DNA from: Bacillota bacterium
GTDB lineage: Bacteria > Bacillota > Clostridia > Ch29
Direction of reading: 5' to 3'
Length of the DNA: 64,000 nt
Assembly (NCBI GenBank): GCA_013540605.1
Contig: JABVCK010000004.1
Span: forward strand, 1-64,000
This document shows positions 8,648-17,467 of this stretch, piece after piece; the stretch's first letter is position 1; every line of letters begins with the position of its first letter. The translations under genes and the position numbers were made by a program. The notes beneath the pieces were generated by a model, which saw only the letters and a program-made list of their open reading frames with translations, made no database searches and had not been told where the DNA came from.

Positions 8648-9936
8648 TTACTTTTTTAAGTCTGATATGTTTGCCTCAATATTTCTTTTTGATATTCCGA
8701 TAATTTCAGAAAGTCTAACTGTTGTTATTCTGCTATCTTGCCTCATAAGTTCAACAATCTTCATTTGAGTTTCATTTAACCCGATGTTTATACCGATGTT
8801 TATACCGATGTTTCTAGAAGTTTTTCTGCGGAATAAAATTGTGAAAAAGCCTGTTATTATAAACTCCGGTTCAGGTATTCCAGCTTCTTTACAGGCTTCC
8901 TTCATCCTATTGATGCCTGTCCCCATTTTTTCTATATAGTGAATACGGTGCAATAAGGAAGCAATGGTGGGATTCCTCGTCATACTCCTCTTTCCGAAGT
9001 CCTCTAAAGTCATACCTTGAGGAAGGGAACCAGGGTTGCTGATTTCAACCCGGTCATCAAAAATCTCAATCATTACGTTAGCACCCTTTTCAAAATAATC
9101 CCTGTGGCAAACTGCATTGACAACCGCTTCCCTGATTGCTATTTCAGGTATCTCAAGAATCTCTTTCCTACGTATTTCTTTGATTTCATATCTCAAGTTT
9201 AAATGCTTCTTAAGAAATAAAATGGCTTCATCAATAACAGTAACCAAATCGCCAATCAAGTCTTTCCGGTCAAGAACTGCTATCTTTTCGGTCCCTTTAT
9301 ATAAAGCACATATCACTTGAGCCTGCGGAATATATTTCACCGGTTCATTTGAAAAAACAGCACTCCCGCATTCGTTAGATAAGCTTTTCCTTCTGTCTTC
9401 ACACAGCAATCCAGATTGAGAAGCATATCTTCCGGAGGAAGAACATTACTTATTCCGGAAAGGCTCAGATATTTATTAAAGGCATTTCTGTCCAAGGAAT
9501 CAGGTACTGTCGCCTCTGATTTTACAAGCTCGTCAAATCGTATCCGCCCCTCTGACTGTATAAAAGCAATAATTTCATTTCGACCAAGCTTTTAAGAATT
9601 CGGCCCTACTCTGAGAAAAAATCCCTTTGAGCAACTGTACGGCTTTTCTTTTCCTTCTGGCACTGACAGGATGATAATATTATTAAAAACATCAAGTTTT
9701 ACAGTTAAGTCCGGTTGAATTTGTCTTAGCGTGTCCTGAATACGAGAACGGGCAGCATTACTGATATCAGTACCAATAATTTTGCCATTGTCATCAACAC
9801 CTATAAATACACGTCCGCCGGATGCATTTGCAAAAGCGCATACTTCCTCCACAAGGCTCTTGTCCATACTTTCTTTGAATTCAACTTTATAGCTTTCACC
9901 CTCTTGCAGGATGATTTCAAGTTCAGTCTGTGTCAT
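8648..9936 (-). pseudogene. AlbA_2/Schlafen-type regulator with GHKL-like domain, broken twice
   Basis: The first part, from an ATG at 9936, is an AlbA_2 domain (ESYKVEFKESMD, then CAFANASGGRVFIGVDDNGK). Its frame ends at TAA (9592-9594), where CAA would give the expected GPNSQKLGRNEI. The frame then reads well for about 80 residues until a run of six T (plus strand 9352-9357), where a seventh would join it to NEPVKYIPQAQVICAL. The remainder has an ATPase-like region (REAVVNAVCHRDYF, EKMGTGINRM) and a C-terminal winged helix. Just before that helix a 12-bp tandem repeat encodes NIGINIGINIG. With both breaks the gene cannot make a full product unless they are sequencing errors. Confidence 0.82.
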
Positions 9937-9953
9937 AAAATCCAACCTCAACT

Positions 9954-10780
9954 TTATTCGTTCATCAATTCCCTTGTGTAGAAATTGACATACATCTGCA
10001 TCTGTCCGATATCTTGGTGAGTCAGTTTGCCAACCTTTAAGTCAATCAAAACAAAGCACTTTAAAATATAATTGTAAAACACAAGGTCGATATAATAATG
10101 TTCGCCGTCAAAGGTGATGCGTTTCTGCCTTGCCACAAAAGAAAATCCTCTGCCAAGTTCCAGCAGGAATTTCTGCAGGTGGTCAATCAGCCTTGTTCAA
10201 TGTCTTTTTCATAAAGATTAGACGTCTGTTGCAACCCTAAAAACTCCAAAACATACGGATCACGAATTACATCTTTTGCATCAACACCTTTTTCAATCGT
10301 CTGAATTTCACCGCGTACACTTTCCTTATCCTGACTGGAAAGCAGACGCTGATAATAAAATGTATTGATTTGACGTTCAAGCTGCCTGGTGCTCCAGTTT
10401 GCTTTTGCACATTCGTCCAGATGAAATTCCCGCGCTTTTTCGTTTTCCACCTTCAAAAGAAGGCGATAGTGTGTCCAGCTTAAATTGGCACGCAGTGCGT
10501 TCCAATTTGGAAAAGCAATGTAAAAGGCACGCATGTTATTCAAATTGCGCAGTGTATAGCCTTTTCCAAATTCCTCAGTCAGCCTTTCAGACAAATATTT
10601 TAAAAGACCTTTTCCGTATTCAGCGCGTTCATTTTTCCCCTGCGCTTCGTATATTTGCTTACCAATATTCCAGTATGTTTCAACCATAACAAAGTTAACA
10701 GTGGCATAAACTTTCTGTTGGGCTTCAGCTACAGTATTTCGTATATTTTCATATACTGTCGTTTCTGATAAGTAATCCAT
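9954..10780 (-). pseudogene. YhcG-type PDDEXK nuclease (DUF1016), frameshifted and truncated
   Basis: The N-terminal part (10187-10780) has the DUF1016 N-domain: YWNIGKQIYEAQ, GKGLLKYLSERLTEEFGKG and NLSWTHYRLLL. It stops just after YEKDIEQG. Restoring one base gives LIDHLQKFLLELGRGFSF and then the nuclease core in the next frame, with EHYYIDLVFYNYILKCFVLIDLK containing the D and D-x-K acidic pattern. The protein ends early at YTRELMNE, well short of the usual 340-360 residues. The start is taken at the ATG behind gaggg (10780). Together with the AlbA_2 gene it marks a decayed stretch of the island. Confidence 0.82.
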
Positions 10781-10834
10781 AAACAACCCTCACTTATATA
10801 TGGTAATATGTTAGTCTTCAACCAGCCCACAATA

Positions 10835-11809
10835 TTATGGATTTACAACATTCACAGGTGTTCCTGCCAGGAATTTCTCTAAGTTATCTATTGCGATATC
10901 CATAAGACGTTTTCTGGATTCCTTGGGTGCCCATGAAATATGGGGTGTGATAATAATATTCTTGGCTTTTAATAATGGGTTATCACCTTTGATTGGTTCA
11001 GATGATACAACATCTACTGCTGCTCCTGCTATTCTGCCGCTGTTTAACGCCTCTGCCAGGTCTTCCTCTACAACCAGCGGACCTCTGGATGTGTTGATAA
11101 GCATTGCATTTTTCTTCATTTTGGCAATTGTATTTTTATTGATTATGCCTTTTGTACTTTCAAATAATGGGCAGTGCAAGCTGATGACATCGGATTCAGC
11201 CAATAGTTCATCCAATTCTACATATTTTAATGTATCACTTTCCAATGCTTTATTTTGATAACTGTCAAACGCCAATACTTTCATTCCAAAGGCTTGAGCA
11301 ATTTTCCCTACTGTTTGCCCAATCCTTCCGAATCCGATAATTCCCATAGTTTTATCTGCCAGTTCAATCAGTGGATAGTTCCAAAAACACCAATCGGGAT
11401 TGTTAGTCCAATCTCCCTTTTTGACTGCTTCACTGTGCTCCCATACATGGTGGCACATCTCCAACAATAATGCGAAGGCCATTTGGGCAACAGCTGTTGT
11501 TCCATAGGTTGGTATATTTGTTACTACTATACCTTTTTCCTTGGCAGCCTCTACGTCAACTATATTGTATCCTGTTGCCAATACCCCAATAAATTTTAGT
11601 TTTGGCATTTGGTCCAGTGCTTCCCTTGTTATCGGTGTTTTATTTACAAAAAGAACCTCGGCATCTTTGGCCCTTTCAATAATCTTATCCTGTCCACTGA
11701 GGTCGTAGGAAGTACGGTCATAAACTTTTAGGTCGCCAATTTTTTCTAATCCTTCCCAGCTTAAGTCTCCAGGGCTTAAAGTGTATCCATCCAGCACCAC
11801 AATTTTCAC
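10835..11809 (-). CDS. D-2-hydroxyacid dehydrogenase, glycerate dehydrogenase-like
   Basis: The 324-residue protein has the catalytic-domain motif LATGYNIVDVEAAKEKGI, the NAD-binding MGIIGFGRIGQTVGK (about 148-162), the substrate-arginine region INTSRGPLVVEEDL and the catalytic histidine in IITPHISWAP. It should reduce a 2-oxoacid to a D-2-hydroxyacid with NAD(P)H. The closest resemblance is to glycerate dehydrogenase/hydroxypyruvate reductase, though the substrate is not certain. The start is GTG, behind ggggggatatagt. It follows ilvE on the same strand after a hairpin. Confidence 0.88.
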   Translation of the reverse strand: MKIVVLDGYTLSPGDLSWEGLEKIGDLKVYDRTSYDLSGQDKIIERAKDAEVLFVNKTPITREALDQMPKLKFIGVLATGYNIVDVEAAKEKGIVVTNIPTYGTTAVAQMAFALLLEMCHHVWEHSEAVKKGDWTNNPDWCFWNYPLIELADKTMGIIGFGRIGQTVGKIAQAFGMKVLAFDSYQNKALESDTLKYVELDELLAESDVISLHCPLFESTKGIINKNTIAKMKKNAMLINTSRGPLVVEEDLAEALNSGRIAGAAVDVVSSEPIKGDNPLLKAKNIIITPHISWAPKESRKRLMDIAIDNLEKFLAGTPVNVVNP

Positions 11810-11850
11810 ACTATATCCCCCCTTGTATACGTATTAGTCCTCCCCATAGC

Positions 11851-11877
11851 AGACAACCGGCTATTCGCCGGTTGTCT
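11851..11877 (-). terminator. Hairpin downstream of ilvE
   Basis: An 11-bp perfect stem (agacaaccggc / gccggttgtct) with a 5-nt loop lies directly after the ilvE stop. There is no strong T-run after it, so it may be a weak terminator or an RNA-stabilising hairpin in front of the dehydrogenase gene. Confidence 0.6.
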
Positions 11878-11884
11878 TAATCCT

Positions 11885-12958
11885 TTACAGCTTTGTAACT
11901 TCTTCGATCCATCCGTATTTGTCTTCAATTGTACCGTACTGCAGCCCCGTTATTGTGTCAAACAGCTTCTGGGCTGTGGGACCGGTCTTATTGTCGTTTA
12001 TCACTATCGTTTTACCCTTCCAGGTAAGCTCGCCAACAGGAGATATTACCGCAGCGGTACCTGCTCCGAATACTTCCTGGAGTTCGCCTTTCTCATGGGC
12101 GTCGTAGACTTCCTGAATGGTTATTCTTCTCTCAACCGCTTTGAGGCCCAACTCTTCCGCGATGTCGAGGACAGTCAGCCTGGTCCTGCCCGACAGGATG
12201 GTACCTCCCAGCGGAGGCGTAATAATCTCATCATTGATCTTGAAGAGTATATTCATGGTACCGACCTCTTCAATGTATTTCCGCTCCACCGCATCCAACC
12301 ACAGCACCTGTGCAAAGCCTTCTTTTTTGGCCTCAACACCTGCCTTAAGGCTGGCGGCATAGTTGGCCGGGGTCTTGGCTTCACCCAATCCACCCTTAAC
12401 AGCCCTGGCATACTGGTCTTCAACCTTAATCTTTACCGGGTTAAAGCCTGCAGCGTAGTAAGCTCCTACCGGCGAAAGGATTATGAACAGCTTGTATGTG
12501 TCTGACACCTTCACTCCCACATACGGGTCGGTTGCAATGATGAAAGGCCTGATATAGAGGGATGTTCCAAGTTTGCCCGGAACCCAATGCTTATCTATTT
12601 CTATGAGCTTCTTAAGCGCTTCAAGAAGAAAATCAACATCGACAGGCGGTATACAAACCTTTTCATTGGAATTGTTAAACCTCTTAAAATAGTCCTTTGG
12701 CCTGAAAAGAACAATCCTGTTGTCAACGGTTTTGTAAGCTTTCATACCCTCGAAGGTAGCCTGGCCGTAGTGCAGCACCATAGCCGACGGGTAGATGGGG
12801 AACTCGCCGTAGGGGACGATTCTCGGAGAATGCCATCCTTTACCGGTTTCATAATCCATAACGAACATATGGTCTGTAAAATACTGTCCAAAACCCAGCT
12901 TATCTTCGTCCGGCAGAGTACCCAGCTTTTCTGCCCTTTTAACCGCAATATCTACCAT
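11885..12958 (-). CDS. ilvE: Branched-chain amino acid aminotransferase
   Basis: The 357-residue protein is a fold-type IV PLP aminotransferase of the BCAT group. Visible signatures include HYGQATFEGMKAYK, FRPKDYFKRFNNS, YIRPFIIATDP, the PLP-lysine region GGLGEAKTPANYAASLK and the C-terminal EVFGAGTAAVISPVGE. It interconverts leucine, isoleucine and valine with their 2-oxoacids using glutamate/2-oxoglutarate. The ATG has a strong ribosome-binding site (aaaggaggacatagt). Length matches the family. It is probably transcribed from the AT-rich region just upstream. Confidence 0.95.
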   Translation of the reverse strand: MVDIAVKRAEKLGTLPDEDKLGFGQYFTDHMFVMDYETGKGWHSPRIVPYGEFPIYPSAMVLHYGQATFEGMKAYKTVDNRIVLFRPKDYFKRFNNSNEKVCIPPVDVDFLLEALKKLIEIDKHWVPGKLGTSLYIRPFIIATDPYVGVKVSDTYKLFIILSPVGAYYAAGFNPVKIKVEDQYARAVKGGLGEAKTPANYAASLKAGVEAKKEGFAQVLWLDAVERKYIEEVGTMNILFKINDEIITPPLGGTILSGRTRLTVLDIAEELGLKAVERRITIQEVYDAHEKGELQEVFGAGTAAVISPVGELTWKGKTIVINDNKTGPTAQKLFDTITGLQYGTIEDKYGWIEEVTKL

Positions 12959-13311
12959 ACTATGTCCTCCTTTTTATTAAAAATTTGCAATAACGCATAC
13001 AAAAAATTTGAACAATATTATTATAGCATAAATTATTCCATGAAAGTACAAAAAATTTCCTTGCAGCTGTTTTTTCATTTTAACAGCTCCTTAAAATATT
13101 TGAATAATCTATAAACAATATTTGGTTCATATCTATTATATACATTTCTCAGTTCAATTATCAACATACCCATCTTAATTTCCCCCGGGGCCAGCCCGGA
13201 TGCGGCGCACTAATGCAGACAAGCCGGAAAAGATATCCGGCTTGTCGCTTCCAAAACCGAGGAATCCAGCGGTCTGCATTTCAATCGAAGTATGCCTTAT
13301 GCATCCCCTGA
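12959..13311. other. Intergenic region between the YkvI-like gene and ilvE
   Basis: No gene is visible. The ilvE-proximal part is very AT-rich and contains a -10-like TATAAT on the minus strand (plus 13020-13025) without a clear -35. The distal half carries the hairpin listed at 13219-13245. Confidence 0.5.
13219..13245 (-). terminator. Hairpin downstream of the YkvI-like transporter gene
   Basis: A 10-bp perfect stem (acaagccgga / tccggcttgt) with a 7-nt loop lies about 70 bp after the transporter stop codon. It lacks a clean T-run, so termination is likely but not certain. Confidence 0.5.
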
Positions 13312-14421
13312 TCAGGCCGTCTTGCCTCCTGCGGCATGCTTGCTGATCTTGTATAATCCTATGGTAACAATAGGCAGAGTGTAAAACAGGAAGAAGCCCC
13401 ACGTGATGGTTCCGTAGCCTTTGGCTATGAGGCCGACCAGCCCGAATTGCGCTATTATGACGCCCATTATCAGCAATCCTAATGTGGTGCCCAGATTGAC
13501 CGATTTGGGCAGCTCTTTGCCTTTTTCTTTATACACCGATTCAATTCGTCCGACAACGGCATTTATAAATCCTGCTCCGGTTTCAATCAAGGTGCCGAAC
13601 AGTGTTATCTGGAATATCATAAGCAAGGCCTTAGACCCTATCTGGGTCAGTATGAAGTTTGTGGGGACCGTTGCCGTCGTAACATCCGGATAGTGGGATA
13701 TCAGGCCCAGCAGCAGAAGTACGGCAGGAGCTATTGTTATAACTGCAGCCATTATGCCCGATATTATGGATTCTTTTCTGCTTTCAAGGGTGGTCAGGCT
13801 GAACAGCAAGGCCGGCACGCAGCCCAAGTTGTACCATGCGTACTTGAAGCCGTTTAATGCAAAGCCCGACTTGATCTCACCTGCCGCCAGATTGGCCGAA
13901 ATGTTGCTGCCAAACTTGGTAAACAGAACGATTAGGAACAACACATAGACGCCATATAGTACAAACGACCAATAGGACAGAAATCTCTTAATGGCCTCGG
14001 ACCCGTTAAATACCAACAGACCTACACCTACAAGCAGGCCAATAACCCCGAAGTAGAAATGGAGTCCGAATATCTCGTTCAGGATGCTCCCTGCGGCAGC
14101 CGCTATAACGCCCAATACTATTGCCATAAGAACCAGGTAGCAAATCTCAAACAATATCCAACCTTTGCCCAGCAGCTTCTGGAAGAGGGATCTGTAGTCA
14201 TATACCTTGAAGACCCTGGCAAACTCAAAGGTGGCCGCACATACGGCAGCCCATACCAGCATTGACACCACCGTTCCCAACAGTCCGCCCAATGTCCCGT
14301 AGTTTAGGAAAAATTCCACCAGTTCACGGCCGGTACCGTATCCTCCGGCAATAACAACAGATTGCAGTATGATTCCGGGTATAAAATACTTTCTGAAGAC
14401 ATTGGATTGCATAAAACTCAC
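13312..14421 (-). CDS. YkvI-family membrane transporter (LeuT-like fold)
   Basis: The 369-residue protein has about ten hydrophobic segments and begins with the FRKYFIPGIILQSVVIAGGYGTGRE block, in which a broken first helix with GGYGTG is typical of YkvI-like members of the APC/LeuT-like transporters. The start is GTG behind aaggag. It lies 79 bp after a class III aminotransferase gene on the same strand and probably forms a unit with it, so transport of an amino acid or amine linked to that enzyme is a reasonable inference. The substrate is unknown. Confidence 0.8.
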   Translation of the reverse strand: MSFMQSNVFRKYFIPGIILQSVVIAGGYGTGRELVEFFLNYGTLGGLLGTVVSMLVWAAVCAATFEFARVFKVYDYRSLFQKLLGKGWILFEICYLVLMAIVLGVIAAAAGSILNEIFGLHFYFGVIGLLVGVGLLVFNGSEAIKRFLSYWSFVLYGVYVLFLIVLFTKFGSNISANLAAGEIKSGFALNGFKYAWYNLGCVPALLFSLTTLESRKESIISGIMAAVITIAPAVLLLLGLISHYPDVTTATVPTNFILTQIGSKALLMIFQITLFGTLIETGAGFINAVVGRIESVYKEKGKELPKSVNLGTTLGLLIMGVIIAQFGLVGLIAKGYGTITWGFFLFYTLPIVTIGLYKISKHAAGGKTA

Positions 14422-14500
14422 ATCTGCTCACTCCTTTTCAATGTAATTAATAGGCCCAAACTTTAGGATTGCATATATCAGACAGTCTTTATCCTCTATA

Positions 14501-15847
14501 TCACCACCCCTTTGCTATCTGGAGCACTTCGTCCGGGATATCCCCGGCCAGGTAGTCCTTTATGGCTCCGTCGATTATATCTATTGCCCTGTCCATCTCT
14601 TCCTTTGTTATCACAAGAGGAGGCTGGACCCGTAGCACGTTGTTGGCGAAAAAGGTTAGTATAACGCCTTTCTCCCAGCATCTGTAACAGATCTTTGCCG
14701 CCGCCACCTTATCCTTTTCTCTTGTATCCCTGTCCTTTACAAGGTCAACGCCTATGGACAAACCCAGACCCCTCACGTCGCCGATAAGCGGGTATTTGTT
14801 CTTCAGCCCGATAAAACGTTCTTTAACGTACTCTCCCAGCGTTTTCGAATGTTCAATCAGGTTTTCATCCCTGATGACCTCTATGGTGGCAACTGCCGCG
14901 GCGCAGGAGCTGGGGCTTCCGGCGGTGGTAAACACATGTGCCGGGGCCTGCCAGGACTGCATTATCTCTTCCCTTGCCACGATGGCGCTCAGCGGCATAC
15001 CCGACGCAATTGCTTTTCCCAGTATCACGGCATCGGGCTCAATACCGAAATGCTCTATGCCAAACCACTTCCCGGTCCTTCCAAATCCCTGCTGCACCTC
15101 TTCGCTGACGAACAGTATCCCATTGGCCTTACATATCTCATACAGCCTTTTCATATAGCGCTCGGGAGGCACCACAAGGCCTGCGTCGCCGGCTATGGGC
15201 TCCATTATCACCGCCGCCACCTCTTCTGCCGGCATATAATACTCCAAGGCAATCTCAAACTGTTTGAGACATTCAAGGCCGCAGGCGCCTTCCTTTTGGC
15301 CGAACGCACACCTGTAGCAGTCGGGATATGGTATATGGTGAATGTCGGGCAGTAGCGGACCAATCTTTCTTCTCATATTAAGGCTTAAGGCCGACAACGA
15401 TATGGCGCCATAGGTTGACCCGTGATATGCCTGTATCAACGAAATTATTTTGCTCCTGCCGGTGTAAGACCTTGCAAGCTTAATCATCCCATCGTTTGCA
15501 TCGGAGCCGGAAAGGCCAAAGGCCACTCTTTTCCTGTAGTTTCCCGGGGTAATCTGCGTGAGCTTCTGGGCCAGTTTTACCAGCGGCTCGTGATAGGTAT
15601 AGACAGGGGTGTAATGGATGAAATTTTTTACCTGCTCAACAATCGCTTCAACAACCTTAGGGTGTGAATGGCCCACATTTAAAGCCCCTGCGCTGGATAA
15701 CAAATCCAGGTATTCATTGCCGTCGATATCTTCGATTATTGCTCCATATCCTTTCTTGATTACGAGGGGAAAATACGGCATGCGCGACGAGGGAGATAAA
15801 ACCTTTTCATCTTCTTTTACCAGATCCAAACTCTTTTTTACGTCCAT
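14501..15847 (-). CDS. Class III PLP-dependent aminotransferase (omega-aminotransferase type)
   Basis: The protein of about 448 residues has the class III layout: GNEYLDLLSSAGALNVGHSHP, the cofactor-contacting SGSDANDGMIKLAR, YHGSTYGA, IMEPIAGDAG, the aspartate region LFVSEEVQQGFGRTGKW and the PLP-lysine region DAVILGKAIASGMPLSA. SEEVQQG replaces the more common DEVQTG form. A cysteine-rich insert (CYRCAFGQKEGACGLEC) is present. Such enzymes act on 4-aminobutyrate, ornithine, lysine or similar amines; the exact substrate cannot be told. The start is ATG at 15847. It pairs with the YkvI-like transporter. Confidence 0.87.
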   Translation of the reverse strand: MDVKKSLDLVKEDEKVLSPSSRMPYFPLVIKKGYGAIIEDIDGNEYLDLLSSAGALNVGHSHPKVVEAIVEQVKNFIHYTPVYTYHEPLVKLAQKLTQITPGNYRKRVAFGLSGSDANDGMIKLARSYTGRSKIISLIQAYHGSTYGAISLSALSLNMRRKIGPLLPDIHHIPYPDCYRCAFGQKEGACGLECLKQFEIALEYYMPAEEVAAVIMEPIAGDAGLVVPPERYMKRLYEICKANGILFVSEEVQQGFGRTGKWFGIEHFGIEPDAVILGKAIASGMPLSAIVAREEIMQSWQAPAHVFTTAGSPSSCAAAVATIEVIRDENLIEHSKTLGEYVKERFIGLKNKYPLIGDVRGLGLSIGVDLVKDRDTREKDKVAAAKICYRCWEKGVILTFFANNVLRVQPPLVITKEEMDRAIDIIDGAIKDYLAGDIPDEVLQIAKGW

Positions 15848-15850
15848 CAA

Positions 15851-15960
15851 ATGAACCCCCTTAGTTAGACTAGTTCATAGTTAATAGATCACAGATCACA
15901 GGTGCTAGCCACTGATAACTGGTCGCTAACCACTGGCAGCGGTGTGTCCCCTTTCCTTAT
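15851..15960. repeat. Upstream region of the class III aminotransferase with short direct repeats
   Basis: The sequence contains imperfect direct repeats: on the minus strand cagtggttagc and cagtggctagc lie 23 bp apart, and ctgtgatctgtgatct is a tandem 7-mer. No sigma-54 site or clear sigma-70 promoter was found here, although the gene needs one because a terminator lies just upstream. Confidence 0.4.
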
Positions 15961-15993
15961 AAATAAAAAAGAATTGTAACATAGTACAATTCT
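15961..15993 (-). terminator. Rho-independent terminator after the HisC-like aminotransferase
   Basis: On the minus strand a 9-bp stem (agaattgta / tacaattct) with a 6-nt loop is followed by cttttttattt. It separates the class I/II aminotransferase from the class III enzyme downstream. Confidence 0.85.
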
Positions 15994-16111
15994 TCATTGT
16001 GCATTAATATATTTATTATTGTTTAATTAATATATTATTAAGTATTATAGTATTGTTTAATTTATATGTCAATGAATTTTTTCGACGTTTTTTATAAATC
16101 CATTATCCGCT

Positions 16112-17230
16112 TTATGCCTGGCTTTCTATTTTCAATACTGCATCGATAACCCTATCCGGCTCACAGGGGACTCTAAGACGGACAAAGTTTTTTCCGAGCC
16201 CCACAAAATCCCCTCCCGACTCGGTCAGGATGCCATTTTCCCTAAATCCCCCGCATAGGTCAAAATGGGGGTCCGGGTGTTTGAGAGTCATAATAGGTAT
16301 TTTCAGATCCGTTTCGAGCACTGTCAGCTTCCGGCATGCCGACACTATCGATTTTTTAACGGCCTGTATCTTCTGTGTGCACCTATCGATAAAACCGCGG
16401 TCCTTAAGGGCCTGGATTGCCGCCCACTGCCCGAAAGTATTTACTGAAAACGGAGCATCTACTTTCGAATAATACCCGGAGATTGTTCTGCCCGTTACCA
16501 GGTATCCCACCCTTATGCCCGCCAAGCCGAAACCCTTTGAAAATGACCTTACGACCACAAGATTATCATGCCTGCTCACAAGTGAAATTGCGGAGTTTTT
16601 CCTTTCCATAAAATCCCCGTAAGCCTCATCAACTATTACACATATTCCCATCCGCCCTGCGCTTTCTACTATATCCTCCAGATCTGCGACGGGTATAACC
16701 TGGCCGGTAGGATTGTTGGGATTGTCAATATAAACAAGTCTATGCTCCCCGTTTAGAGCGGATTTCAGCTTATCTTTATCAAATCTGTAATTATCCTGCG
16801 GATCAAGGAGAACATATTCATAGCTTCCCCCGGCGCATTCTACGTCAACCATGAAGTCGGTAAACTGCGGACAGTAGCCCAGGACCCTTGCGTTGTTCTC
16901 TATGAATATCTTGTTGATCTTCTCTATTACTCCCATGGAGCCGCTGCCCAGTCTTATGTTCGATGTATCCAGTTCAGCCACGTCTCTCCAATATGATACG
17001 AGTTCTCTCTTAAGGCGTTCATAGGGAAAATCCGGGTATTTGTTTATATCTTCGATATTGAACAGGTGATACATCTGCTTTACCGTATCAGGGTAACCGA
17101 ACGGGTTGGTGCCAAGGGCGCAGTCCACCCACCCCTGTTCATCTGCTGCGGATATCGATGGGCTATCACTATCATTCACGTAACTCATCCTTATAAACTT
17201 GTTGAGATGTCCTCTAACGCGCAAATTCAT
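16112..17230 (-). CDS. Class I/II PLP aminotransferase, HisC/CobD-like
   Basis: The protein of about 372 residues has fold-type I motifs: LGTNPFGYPDTVKQM, LGSGSMGVIEKINKIF, the DNPNNPTGQVIPVADLE asparagine block, VIVDEAYGDFME and the PLP-lysine block VVRSFSKGFGLAGIRVGYL. The family includes histidinol-phosphate aminotransferase and threonine-phosphate decarboxylase, but the context (no his genes, a sigma-54 promoter and activator alongside) argues for a catabolic or specialised aminotransferase. The start is placed at ATG 17230, eight bases after ggagg. An upstream in-frame ATG at 17257 lacks a good site. Confidence 0.85.
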   Translation of the reverse strand: MNLRVRGHLNKFIRMSYVNDSDSPSISAADEQGWVDCALGTNPFGYPDTVKQMYHLFNIEDINKYPDFPYERLKRELVSYWRDVAELDTSNIRLGSGSMGVIEKINKIFIENNARVLGYCPQFTDFMVDVECAGGSYEYVLLDPQDNYRFDKDKLKSALNGEHRLVYIDNPNNPTGQVIPVADLEDIVESAGRMGICVIVDEAYGDFMERKNSAISLVSRHDNLVVVRSFSKGFGLAGIRVGYLVTGRTISGYYSKVDAPFSVNTFGQWAAIQALKDRGFIDRCTQKIQAVKKSIVSACRKLTVLETDLKIPIMTLKHPDPHFDLCGGFRENGILTESGGDFVGLGKNFVRLRVPCEPDRVIDAVLKIESQA

Positions 17231-17281
17231 CAACAAATCCTCCAGTTTAATTATCATTAAATTTAATTAATATATACTACA

Positions 17282-17297
17282 TGCAACTTTTGCGCCA
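17282..17297 (-). promoter_or_regulatory. Sigma-54 (RpoN) promoter
   Basis: The minus strand reads TGGCGCAAAAGTTGCA. This matches the TGGCAC-N5-TTGCA consensus in all but one position, with the required 10-bp gap between GG and GC. It lies about 50 bp upstream of the HisC-like aminotransferase start. The sigma-54 activator gene is immediately upstream on the same strand. Confidence 0.88.
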
Positions 17298-17362
17298 AGT
17301 TGTCCAGATCCTATAAAGCCAGAGTTTCCGGCATTAGTAAATGCCTGCATCGATAAACCAAA

Positions 17363-17397
17363 GGCAGGCGGTGTAAACTATTTTTACACCGCCTGCC
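17363..17397 (-). promoter_or_regulatory. Perfect 15-bp inverted repeat between activator gene and sigma-54 promoter
   Basis: The arms ggcaggcggtgtaaa and tttacaccgcctgcc flank a 5-nt loop. It may be the terminator of the activator gene; the minus-strand tail tttggttt is only moderately T-rich. It is also centred about 110 bp upstream of the expected sigma-54 start, a usual place for an activator-binding site. Both readings are open. Confidence 0.6.
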
Positions 17398-17467
17398 GGC
17401 TTTTCACCATTATTTCCCGCTTCTTAACCAGTTGTAAAACATTATTACATGTAAAATACCGTTACAT

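Noticed and set aside
2385-10786. Prophage or integrative element spanning the accessory island
   Set aside because: Only a recombinase fragment is seen. There are no structural, packaging, relaxase or conjugation genes and no attachment-site pair.
16112-17230. Call as histidinol-phosphate aminotransferase (hisC)
   Set aside because: The motifs fit the fold, but there are no histidine genes here and the sigma-54 promoter argues for another substrate, so the name was left general.
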